A DNA stretch of 64,000 nt, from assembly GCF_002807015.1 (NCBI RefSeq), contig NZ_NIPO01000001.1, positions 34,888 to 98,887 of the forward strand. Reading direction: 5' to 3'. Below the pieces are notes generated by a model. The model was not told where the DNA came from and made no database searches. It saw only the letters and a list, made by a program, of their open reading frames with translations. The translations under genes and the position numbers were made by a program. This DNA comes from Avrilella dinanensis. Its GTDB lineage: Bacteria > Bacteroidota > Bacteroidia > Flavobacteriales > Flavobacteriaceae. Positions 36,468 through 43,956 of the stretch are shown piece by piece. The stretch's first letter is position 1; each line of letters opens with the position of its first letter.

Positions 36468-37001
36468 GTGAAAATTCGAAAAGAAGGAATTAAAGATTAT
36501 AATGAGGTATTTAAACTCATTGAAAATGCTTTTAAAGATGAACAATATACTGACCACAAGGAACAATTTTTAGTAGAAAGGTTAAGAAAGTCTGAATATT
36601 TTATTCCTGAACTATCTTTAGTTGCAGAAATCGACAATCAAATTGTTGGTTATATATTATTGACGGAAATTAAAATTATAGAAAACAAATCTAAACAAGT
36701 AACGTCTTTGGCGTTAGCACCTGTCGCAGTTTTGAAAGAGTATCAAGGAAAGGGAGTTGGTGGAAGCTTGATACGAAAAGCACACCAAGTAGCTAAAGAA
36801 TTAAAATTCGGTTCAGTAATCTTATTAGGACACGAAAAATATTATCCAAAGTTTGGTTACGAAATGACAAAAAAATATGGAATAAAATTACCGTTTGATG
36901 TTCCTGATGAAAATTGTATGCTAATAGAGTTAACAGAAAATACTTTGAAAGACGTAACTGGAGTTGTTGAATATCCCAAGGAATTTTATGAGCAAAAATA
37001 A
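36468..37001 (+). CDS. YhbS-like GNAT acetyltransferase
   Basis: A 177-residue GNAT acetyltransferase. VAVLKEYQGKGVGGSLIRKAHQVAKELKFGSVILLGH has the acetyl-CoA loop (QGKGVG). YYPKFGYEMTKKYGIKLPFDVPDENCMLIEL is the typical YhbS ending. The start is a GTG at 36468 with the product beginning MKIRKEGIKDYNEV. It stands alone, is AT-rich, and lies between the accA terminator and repeat-rich spacer DNA, so it looks like an accessory insertion. The substrate is unknown. Confidence 0.85.
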   Translation: MKIRKEGIKDYNEVFKLIENAFKDEQYTDHKEQFLVERLRKSEYFIPELSLVAEIDNQIVGYILLTEIKIIENKSKQVTSLALAPVAVLKEYQGKGVGGSLIRKAHQVAKELKFGSVILLGHEKYYPKFGYEMTKKYGIKLPFDVPDENCMLIELTENTLKDVTGVVEYPKEFYEQK

Positions 37002-37090
37002 GAACTGCCACCAACAAAGCCTTGGCGAAACCTAACGAAATGGTTCAGCGAAGCTAAATGTGGGGTTAAGTGCCAAGTTGAACTATTCGC

Positions 37091-37115
37091 CAAAAGCCAA
37101 TAAAATTGGCTTTTG
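37091..37115 (+). terminator. Hairpin after the GNAT gene
   Basis: Perfect 10-base arms CAAAAGCCAA/TTGGCTTTTG with loop TAAAA, followed by TTTAA, lie 90 bases after the gene. Confidence 0.6.
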
Positions 37116-37325
37116 TTTAAATTAGCAAATAGAAATTAGCTTTGGCTACGTGTCGCTAAATTGAAATTTTTCGCTTCGATTTTCCACCACTTCGCAAAAC
37201 CTCAAAACGTTACCAGCAAGGCTTAACGACCACCATACTAACATCAACCGCCAGACAAAACGAACAGACCAAGCCCACCCACCACCCCAAAATTTTAACG
37301 ACTGACATTCTTTTTTGTAAAAAAT

Positions 37326-37360
37326 TTGCGTAGCTAAATAACTACATTTATATTTGTAGT
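37326..37360 (+). promoter_or_regulatory. arsR promoter with overlapping operator
   Basis: TTG (37326-37328), 20 bases and TATATTTG (37349-37356) form a promoter ending 18 bases before the arsR ATG. The -7 box lies inside the dyad ACTACA-N8-TGTAGT (37341-37360). This fits autorepression by the encoded ArsR protein. Confidence 0.6.
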
Positions 37361-37374
37361 CAAATAACGACATA

Positions 37375-37707
37375 ATGAATTTAAGACGAGATGTTTTTCA
37401 AGCCATTGCCGACCCTTCAAGACGGGCAATATTGCTGTTAGTCGCTACGCAATCAATGACAGCAGGTGCAATTGCAGCAAACTTTGACACAGCACGACCG
37501 ACAATTTCAAAGCACTTGCAAATTCTTACCGAATGTGAATTGCTTACACAGGAGCAAAATGGTAGAGAAATGCATTATCACATCAATGCAAAAAAAATGA
37601 AAGAAGTAGCAGATTTTATTGAGCCGTTCCGCAAAATGTGGGACGACAGGTTTAACAAGTTGGAAGCTGTAATGAAATCGAAGATTCACGAACACAAAAA
37701 CAAATAA
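37375..37707 (+). CDS. ArsR-family repressor
   Basis: A 110-residue winged-helix repressor. The HTH is [30 protein letters not shown], with the wing [15 protein letters not shown]. There is no metal-binding ELCVCDL motif, so it belongs to the non-metal subgroup that partners SRPBCC proteins. It is first in an operon with an AHSA1-type SRPBCC gene and a DoxX gene, and the promoter dyad suggests self-control. Confidence 0.93.
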   Translation: MNLRRDVFQAIADPSRRAILLLVATQSMTAGAIAANFDTARPTISKHLQILTECELLTQEQNGREMHYHINAKKMKEVADFIEPFRKMWDDRFNKLEAVMKSKIHEHKNK

Positions 37708-37751
37708 TTATTAAGTGTGTAAAAATTATAAATCAAGAAACAAAAAATAAA

Positions 37752-38216
37752 ATGGAACAACTAACAAAAATCAATGCCGAAGACGGCAAACAGGAAATTG
37801 TAATTACAAGGGAATTTGATTTGCCTTTGGAGTTACTTTTTAAGGCATACCAAGAACCTGAACTTTTTGAGCAATGGATGGAAACAAAAGTCCTGAAAAT
37901 GGAAAATAAAAAACACGGTTCATACTCATTTGAAACATCACGAAACGGAAATGTTGTTTTTAGGGCAAACGGAACCATACACGAATTTGTTCCGAACCAA
38001 AAAATCACACGGACTTTTAAAATGGAAAACACACCATTTCCTGTTCAACTTGAATATCTAGAATTTGAAAAATTAACAGACGACACAAGCAAACTGATAA
38101 TGCACATCGTCTTTAAATCCATTGAGTTCAGAAACCAACTTTTACAAATGCCATTTGCACAAGGCATCAATATGGCACATAACAAACTACAAGAAATCGT
38201 AAACAAACTAAAATAA
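37752..38216 (+). CDS. SRPBCC (AHSA1-like) protein
   Basis: A 154-residue START/Bet v1-like protein. The start EIVITREFDLPLELLFKAYQEPELFEQWM is the signature of AHSA1-type SRPBCC proteins, and GSYSFETSRNGNVVFRANGTIHEFVPNQKIT and QLLQMPFAQGINMAHNKLQEIV continue the fold. It probably binds a small hydrophobic ligand. The arsR-SRPBCC-DoxX set is common in Bacteroidota, but its substrate is not known. Confidence 0.9.
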   Translation: MEQLTKINAEDGKQEIVITREFDLPLELLFKAYQEPELFEQWMETKVLKMENKKHGSYSFETSRNGNVVFRANGTIHEFVPNQKITRTFKMENTPFPVQLEYLEFEKLTDDTSKLIMHIVFKSIEFRNQLLQMPFAQGINMAHNKLQEIVNKLK

Positions 38217-38222
38217 CGAAAT

Positions 38223-38606
38223 ATGACAAAAAGAAACAAAATCATTTATTGGACAGCAACAATATTCCTTTCGTTAGGAATGTTAGCAGGAGGCATACAA
38301 CAAATGCTACAAATTGGCGGTTACAACGAAATTGTTACCAGACTTGGTTATCCGCTTTATCTTTTAAGTATAATTGGCACTTGGAAAATCTTGGGTGTTG
38401 TTGCAATTCTCCTTCCGAAATTTCCATTACTAAAAGAATGGGCTTATGCAGGATTTTTCTTTGTAATGACAGGTGCAGCGATTTCACATTTGGCGGTCGG
38501 ACAACCATTTGTTGAAACAATACCATCGTTAGTTTTATTGGTAGCCATTATTTTATCGTGGTATTTCAGACCAACAGACAGAAAAATTATTATTAACAAT
38601 AAATAA
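38223..38606 (+). CDS. DoxX-family membrane protein
   Basis: A 127-residue protein with four membrane helices. IIYWTATIFLSLGMLAGGIQQMLQI starts the first, and WKILGVVAILLPKFPLLKEWAYAGFFFVMTGAAISHLAVG is the DoxX core with its conserved ApG/W pattern. It lies 6 bases after the SRPBCC gene in the same operon. DoxX-like proteins are linked to redox or membrane stress, but the role here is unknown. Confidence 0.88.
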   Translation: MTKRNKIIYWTATIFLSLGMLAGGIQQMLQIGGYNEIVTRLGYPLYLLSIIGTWKILGVVAILLPKFPLLKEWAYAGFFFVMTGAAISHLAVGQPFVETIPSLVLLVAIILSWYFRPTDRKIIINNK

Positions 38607-38719
38607 ATACAGTTCACTAATTCCAATCGTTAGTTGCTCATAAAAAATAAATCAAACGGCAATAAAAAGTATTAAAATAAATGGTTCAACATTTTAATAT
38701 ACATTTACTTACACGATTT

Positions 38720-38769
38720 TCCGTGAGCAAATTTAAAACATAAAATTTACTCACTTAATTGCTCACGGA
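38720..38769. repeat. Inverted repeat TCCGTGAGCAA/TTGCTCACGGA
   Basis: Perfect 11-base arms at 38720-38730 and 38759-38769 with 28 bases between. The right arm belongs to a roughly 20-base direct repeat that recurs at 38946-38965. Such sets resemble recombinase arm or core sites. Confidence 0.55.
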
Positions 38770-38812
38770 TACATTGATATAAATTGGGATATTTTGATAC
38801 GAAAAAAAACAA

Positions 38813-38845
38813 AAAACCCGCAAATCTATAGAATTTGCGGGTTTT
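38813..38845. terminator. Strong hairpin terminator, bidirectional
   Basis: Arms AAAACCCGCAAAT/ATTTGCGGGTTTT (13 bases) with loop CTATAGA. It could end the arsR operon, 200 bases after the DoxX stop, or transcripts from a lost gene on the minus strand. Confidence 0.75.
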
Positions 38846-38868
38846 CGACCTCACTTAGTGTAAGTGTT

Positions 38869-38886
38869 GTCGGGGTGGCAGGATTT
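38869..38886 (-). other. tRNA 3'-end-like fragment, candidate attachment-site relic
   Basis: GTCGGGGTGGCAGGATT on the plus strand is the complement of a tRNA T-arm and acceptor end (AATCCTGCCACCCCGAC, as in proline-type tRNAs). The rest of a tRNA is absent: no matching 5' acceptor strand lies to the right. Many integrases leave such copies at element ends. It lies within the direct-repeat pair at 38751 and 38946. Confidence 0.45.
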
Positions 38887-39319
38887 CACTCCCTACCCAC
38901 AAATATCTTTATATCAATTCATTAGACTTCTTCGTAAAGAACTGTTCACTTAATTACTCACATACAATTTGTGATTGAATGGTGTAAATTTAGTTATTTT
39001 AGTTGGATATACAAGTGTGTCTTGGATGATTCTTGAGTTTATATTATAAATTTGAATATTTATAAGAAATCCGAATTTAAGAAATTTATTTATATTTTTT
39101 ACAATGAGTATTATAACTGAACCTTAAAACCTTGTTTTTTAAAACAGTAAATTGATTAAATGATCTTTATTGTAGTTTTATTATAACAAAATAAAGTGCT
39201 GTTTATGATTTTTTGTATATTTTTGCGTTATTTATCAATGATTTCATTGCAAAAAGAATTGGGTTAAAGTAATATTAGATTTAGATAGAATTCAAAAATA
39301 ACTTATGTAAAAACAAATG

Positions 39320-39370
39320 ATTATTTATCAATTATTTAATTGATAAATAATTTTGTATAAGCTATATTTG
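39320..39370 (+). promoter_or_regulatory. Promoter and palindromic operator of the methyltransferase operon
   Basis: A perfect dyad with 14-base arms (39320-39333 and 39338-39351, loop ATTT) contains the -33 TTG (39340-39342). After 20 bases comes TATATTTG (39363-39370). A protein bound to the dyad would block this promoter. The chosen ATG is about 107 bases downstream. Confidence 0.6.
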
Positions 39371-39476
39371 AAACAGCCTAAATTATTGACGCAGTTATAA
39401 GAAAACTTTAGAGATCTAAAAAACGATTGCTAAGTTTAATTTTCTAAAATTGCAAATACATGTTTCTTATATTATT

Positions 39477-40703
39477 ATGTGTATGAATACCTTGAAGTAT
39501 ATAGATTTATTCTCTGGTTGCGGAGGGCTTTCATTGGGATTACATAATTCTAATTGGAAAGGAATATTTGCTATAGAAAAAAATTCAGATGCTTTTAAAA
39601 CATTAGAATACAATTTAATAAACAAAAAATTACATTTTGAATGGCCTTTCTGGTTACCACGATCCTCGCATGATATTAATGAAGTTTTAAAAAATTATAG
39701 AGAAGAATTAAAAAAACTTAGAGGTACAGTAAACTTAATTGCAGGAGGACCTCCTTGTCAAGGATTTTCTATGGCTGGAAGAAGAAATGAAACAGACCTG
39801 AGAAATGATCTGGTCAATTCTTATATTAAATTTGTAGAGTACGTCAAACCTGATTTAATATTCTTTGAGAATGTGAAAGGTTTTACTATGGAGTTTAAAA
39901 AAAATAAAGAGAAAGGAATTGCTTATTCTTCTCTTGTAACTCAAAAACTAAGAGAGTTAGGTTACTTTGTTAAAGGGCAATTAGTGAATTTTGGTGAATA
40001 TGGTGTGCCTCAAAAAAGAACACGATTCATATTAGTAGGTATGAAAAATGATCTTCCGAATGCTTCGCAAGAAAAAATAGAATCATTTTTTATACAATTA
40101 GAAAAAGAATCATTTTCGTTTTTAAAAGACAAAGGACTTTCTAAAGACACAAATTTGCAAGAGGCAATTTCAGATTTACTTAGAGCACATGGTACAGAAT
40201 CTTCACCTGATACTCCAAGCTATAAAGCCGGAATTTATGGTAAAAAAGAAAGCGGTTATCAAAAATTGATGAGAAAAAACATTAAAAGAACAGTTCCTGA
40301 TAGTCACCGTTATGCTAAACATTTTACTGAAACTTCTAATCGTTTTCAAATTATTTTAGATTTATCAGCAAATAGAAGAAATCTTGATTTGAATCAACAG
40401 ATAAAAGACGTTTATAGTTTGAAAAAACACACTATAATACCGTTATGTGCTGAGAGTAAAAGTCCTACGATAACCACTTTGCCTGATGATTATATTCATT
40501 ATAATGAACCTCGTATTTTAACTGTGAGAGAATATGCCCGGATTCAAAGTTTTCCAGATTGGTATGAATTTAAAGGTAAATATACTACTGGTGGCAAACT
40601 CCGTGTCAAAGAAGTTCCACGTTATACACAAGTTGGAAATGCTATTCCTCCCCTATTTGCTGAACAAGCAGGTTTAATTTTAAGAAACTTATTAGATGGG
40701 TAA
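39477..40703 (+). CDS. Cytosine-5 DNA methyltransferase
   Basis: A 408-residue C5-cytosine methyltransferase. Motif I is IDLFSGCGGLSLG, motif IV GGPPCQGFSMAGRRN with the catalytic Cys, motif VI FFENVKG and motif VIII QKRTRFI. Motif IX is in RILTVREYARIQSFPDWYEF and motif X is QVGNAIPPLFAEQ. The target-recognition region is about 230-330. The ATG at 39477 (or a second one at 39483) is used rather than a distant TTG. No restriction nuclease is next to it. It overlaps the ATPase gene by 8 bases, making it first in a four-gene operon. Confidence 0.93.
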   Translation: MCMNTLKYIDLFSGCGGLSLGLHNSNWKGIFAIEKNSDAFKTLEYNLINKKLHFEWPFWLPRSSHDINEVLKNYREELKKLRGTVNLIAGGPPCQGFSMAGRRNETDLRNDLVNSYIKFVEYVKPDLIFFENVKGFTMEFKKNKEKGIAYSSLVTQKLRELGYFVKGQLVNFGEYGVPQKRTRFILVGMKNDLPNASQEKIESFFIQLEKESFSFLKDKGLSKDTNLQEAISDLLRAHGTESSPDTPSYKAGIYGKKESGYQKLMRKNIKRTVPDSHRYAKHFTETSNRFQIILDLSANRRNLDLNQQIKDVYSLKKHTIIPLCAESKSPTITTLPDDYIHYNEPRILTVREYARIQSFPDWYEFKGKYTTGGKLRVKEVPRYTQVGNAIPPLFAEQAGLILRNLLDG

Positions 40704-43224
40704 AAAAACACGAGATAAAGGAGTACTAAATTTCGATATAAAAACAGGAATGAAAAATATCATCGGCAGAGACTTAATTACCGATGATTTTATTGCTATT
40801 TATGAGCTTGTAAAAAATTCTTATGATGCGTATGCGGATTATGTAAAAATCATTTTTAAAAAAGATGAAATCATTATAGCTGACAATGGAAAAGGAATGT
40901 CAAAGGATGATTTAATAAAGAAATGGTTTGCTGTTGCTTATTCTGCAAAAAAGGATAATACAGAAGATGATGACTTAAAAAGAGATTCTCATCTTAATAA
41001 TTTGAAATCTAGAAGATTCTATGCGGGAGCTAAAGGAGTTGGTCGGTTTTCGTGTGATAGATTAGGAGGTGAATTAGAGCTAATTACCTCAAAGATTAAT
41101 ACTAGCCAATCTTTTAGGGTTGATGTGGATTGGGGAGCGTTTGAAAAAGACGCTCAACAAAGTTTCGGTTCAATAGAGATTCCTTTTGAAGAAATAAAAA
41201 AAGAAAATATTTTCCCTAAATCATCTGCAAACGGTACTATCCTAAAAATTAAAAGCCTTAATTCAATTTGGGATAAAGAAAAACTATCAGAGTTAAGAAG
41301 ATCATTAGAAAAGCTAATAAACCCTTTTTCTAAGCAAAATGATTTTTCAATTGAAATTGATGCTTCAGAAATATTAGATGATACCTTATTTGAAGATTCT
41401 AATCTAAGAATAAATGGTGTTATTGATAATACTATTTTAAAAGTTCTTGATTTAAAAACAACCCAAATAGTTTTAATGGTCAAGGGGAATTTAATTACAA
41501 CAACAATTACAGATAGGGGAACTCTTATTTATAAAATTGAAGAAAAAAATAAGTATGCAACAGTCATTGACAATCTAGAAATTAACCTTTATTTTTTAAA
41601 TCGAAGTGCTAAAATTAACTTTGGCAAGTTAATGGATATTGAACCTGTCAATTATGGAAACGTATTTTTATTTAAGAATGGTTTTAGAGTTCAACCATAT
41701 GGAAATGTTGGGGATGATAGTTGGGAGTTAGATAATAGAAAACAGCAAGGCTACAATCGGTTTTTGGGAACTAGGGATTTATTTGGTTCAGTAGAATTAA
41801 TAACTGAAAACTTTAATGAATTCAAGGAGGTTTCTAGTCGTGACGGTGGGTTGGTTGAAACTATTGGAAAAAAAGTACTATTTGATATTTTTAAAGAAAA
41901 AGCATTTTTAAGACTTGAAAGATATGTTGCAGGTGTTTTGTGGGGAGAGGCATTCAAAAGAAAGAAGTATTTCTTAAATGAAGACATTGCTGATTTACAA
42001 CGAGAAGGCTTGAAGCAAGATAAGGATAAAGATACTTACGAAGATGCGTTAAGTAACTTAGGAAGTAAAATTGATTTTGTTAACCTTATTAAAACTTTGA
42101 GTGATGATAAACACATTAAAATAGTCGAGTACAATAAAGATTTAGTTAATCTTGTCAATGAGCAATTGGATATTGTACAACCGAAATTCATTGCAGATTT
42201 AGAAAAAATTGCAGAGAAAACTAATGATAAAGAGTTACTCAATCAAGTTAAATTGACGGAAGATAATTTTAATAAAATTCTAAAAGAAAAAGAGGAAGCG
42301 GAATTAAGAGAAGAGCAGGAACGTAAACGACGTATTGAAGCAGAGAAAAAAGCTGAAGAGGAGAGTAAAAAAAGAGAAGAAGCTGAAAAAAAGCAAAGAG
42401 AAGAAGGAGAAAAGAGGAGACAAGCAGAACTTCAAACCGTAAGGAAAGAAAAAGAAAGAGCGGAAGCTGAGCTTGCTAAAATTAAAGCAGAACAAAAGGC
42501 TAAATTTGAGGAAGAGAAAAACAAAGATCTTACAGATAAGTTGAGTATTGAGACAAAGAAAAATCAGTACCTAAATGCCACTAGAAAGACTCTGAGTGAT
42601 GATGCTGAGCAACTTGTTCATTCAATTGATTTGTATGTAGGAAATGCTTCAACATATGTGAACGAACTTTTGGGGTCTTCTCTCGATAATGATACTAAAA
42701 ATAAGATTTACTCAATAAAAAACAATATTGACAAAGCAATTAAAATATCACAGATTATTATTAAATCAAGTTTTGATTATAAACATACTAAACAACGAAT
42801 AAACTTACCAGTATATATAAACGAATATATTGAGGATTTAGGTGTTTCAAGACCTAAAATTAACTTTTCTGTTGAAGGTGTTTTTGACAAATTCTATCAT
42901 ATAAATCCAATTGAAATAGATATTATCTTAGACAATCTTGTATCTAATTCTACAAAAGCAAAAGCAAAAAAGGTATTGATTGTTTTTGAAAAATTGGAAA
43001 ATAAGACAGTTATCAATTATTATGATGATGGTATTGGAATGGATAATAAACTAGTAAATAATCCTGAATCAATATTTCAATTGGGAGTTAGAGAATCTAT
43101 AGAAAGAGGTTCTGGCATTGGAATGTTTGATGTTCAAAAAAGGATTGATAGCTTAAAAGGAGATATTAAATTTTTGGGAAATAATTTAAAGCTTAAAGGA
43201 GTGGCTTTTCAGATAACACTATAA
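40696..43224 (+). CDS. Double-GHKL ATPase / histidine-kinase-like protein
   Basis: An 842-residue protein with two GHKL ATP-binding domains. The first is Hsp90/MORC-like: N-box ELVKNSYDA (37-45), DNGKGM (63-68) and GAKGVGRFS (111-119). A region of about 350 residues follows, with an alpha/beta transducer look. A Glu/Lys/Arg-rich coiled coil spans about 530-620. The C-terminal part looks like a kinase: a helical segment with H642 (EQLVHSIDLY), then HATPase boxes DNLVSN (746-751), DDGIGM (777-782) and GSGIGM (805-810). A receiver-like gene follows 3 bases later. A sensor or effector role is inferred. Confidence 0.8.
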   Translation: MGKKTRDKGVLNFDIKTGMKNIIGRDLITDDFIAIYELVKNSYDAYADYVKIIFKKDEIIIADNGKGMSKDDLIKKWFAVAYSAKKDNTEDDDLKRDSHLNNLKSRRFYAGAKGVGRFSCDRLGGELELITSKINTSQSFRVDVDWGAFEKDAQQSFGSIEIPFEEIKKENIFPKSSANGTILKIKSLNSIWDKEKLSELRRSLEKLINPFSKQNDFSIEIDASEILDDTLFEDSNLRINGVIDNTILKVLDLKTTQIVLMVKGNLITTTITDRGTLIYKIEEKNKYATVIDNLEINLYFLNRSAKINFGKLMDIEPVNYGNVFLFKNGFRVQPYGNVGDDSWELDNRKQQGYNRFLGTRDLFGSVELITENFNEFKEVSSRDGGLVETIGKKVLFDIFKEKAFLRLERYVAGVLWGEAFKRKKYFLNEDIADLQREGLKQDKDKDTYEDALSNLGSKIDFVNLIKTLSDDKHIKIVEYNKDLVNLVNEQLDIVQPKFIADLEKIAEKTNDKELLNQVKLTEDNFNKILKEKEEAELREEQERKRRIEAEKKAEEESKKREEAEKKQREEGEKRRQAELQTVRKEKERAEAELAKIKAEQKAKFEEEKNKDLTDKLSIETKKNQYLNATRKTLSDDAEQLVHSIDLYVGNASTYVNELLGSSLDNDTKNKIYSIKNNIDKAIKISQIIIKSSFDYKHTKQRINLPVYINEYIEDLGVSRPKINFSVEGVFDKFYHINPIEIDIILDNLVSNSTKAKAKKVLIVFEKLENKTVINYYDDGIGMDNKLVNNPESIFQLGVRESIERGSGIGMFDVQKRIDSLKGDIKFLGNNLKLKGVAFQITL

Positions 43225-43227
43225 ATT

Positions 43228-43956
43228 ATGGCATCTACAAATAAAATTACAGCAAATTATCTCGTATTCGATGATGATGATGAAGCGGAAAATCAATACA
43301 TAAAAAATATACAAGCACAAGGCTATGATTGTGTTCCATTTTTTATAAATCCCAGCGATTTTTATGATGCAGACAAAAACGAATTTAACGAAGATGCCTT
43401 TTTACAAGCCATTACAGACAAAATATCAGGAATTAATGTCAATTTAATTGTATCCGATTGGAATATCATAGATAAAAATGAAGGGTTTTCAGGAATTGTT
43501 GGTTGGGACATAGTTCAATACGTTATTAAAGCAAAGGATAAATTAAAGAATAAGCCGTTTTTAATTTATTCTTCAGATATAAAAAACGCTTCAAACTATA
43601 TTCTTTCCAAAATTGCTCAAGAAGTTTGTAGTGAAAAAGAAAAAGTTGATGATTTATCGCTGAATAATTTCATAGCAAATATTCTACAATTAAGAGTCAA
43701 GTTTTGGAAAAGGGATGGTACTCAATTTAATGAAATTATTACCTTACTTAAGGAATCAAATACGATTTCAAGTGTTGTACTCAATTCTGTATCTACTTTT
43801 GATAAAAATATGGTTATTAATACTGGAAATAGGGATTTTGATGGTAAACGAATTTCTGATTTATTAAATGATAACGAAATTGATTTAAAAGGGTTAAAAT
43901 TTATTCGTGAAATTATTGAGCTTTCAATAGCCCATTATTCTAAACTAAATGAGTAA
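43228..43956 (+). CDS. Receiver-like protein
   Basis: A 242-residue protein with an N-terminal receiver-like domain. Acidic DDDDE at 15-19 could hold Mg, D77 in LIVSDWN is at the expected phosphoacceptor strand, and S115 in FLIYSSD matches the switch Ser/Thr. The conserved Lys is not obvious. The C-terminal 120 residues are helical, with no DNA-binding motif I recognise, ending FIREIIELSIAHYSKLNE. Its place directly after the kinase-like gene suggests it accepts the signal. It overlaps the next gene by 8 bases. Confidence 0.65.
   Translation: MASTNKITANYLVFDDDDEAENQYIKNIQAQGYDCVPFFINPSDFYDADKNEFNEDAFLQAITDKISGINVNLIVSDWNIIDKNEGFSGIVGWDIVQYVIKAKDKLKNKPFLIYSSDIKNASNYILSKIAQEVCSEKEKVDDLSLNNFIANILQLRVKFWKRDGTQFNEIITLLKESNTISSVVLNSVSTFDKNMVINTGNRDFDGKRISDLLNDNEIDLKGLKFIREIIELSIAHYSKLNE

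Larger units (their letters stand above)
37002..37374. other. Spacer between the GNAT gene and the arsR operon
   Basis: There is no protein gene on either strand that I can support. The segment holds a perfect hairpin CAAAAGCCAA/TTGGCTTTTG at 37091-37115, which may end the GNAT transcript. Its base composition is patchy, with GCCTTGGCG and GTGGGGTTAAG stretches. It could be a junction between inserted modules. The promoter and operator of the next gene occupy its right end. Confidence 0.5.
38607..39476. other. Large AT-rich spacer with repeats, an att-like relic and the MTase promoter
   Basis: No protein gene is supportable in these 870 bases. In order it holds the inverted repeat TCCGTGAGCAA/TTGCTCACGGA (38720-38769), a strong hairpin (38813-38845) and a tRNA-3'-end-like fragment (38869-38886). 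An imperfect direct repeat of the TCACTTAATTGCTCAC segment (38751 and 38946) and the promoter dyad of the methyltransferase operon (39320-39370) are also present. Confidence 0.6.

Noticed and set aside
37146..37373. 75-codon open frame on the minus strand before arsR
   Set aside because: The product is not protein-like (Trp and Gly rich) and the frame covers the arsR promoter region.
38840..38950. Complete tRNA gene near the terminator
   Set aside because: Only the 3'-end-like 17 bases match. No 5' acceptor strand or anticodon arm follows, so it is reported as a fragment only.
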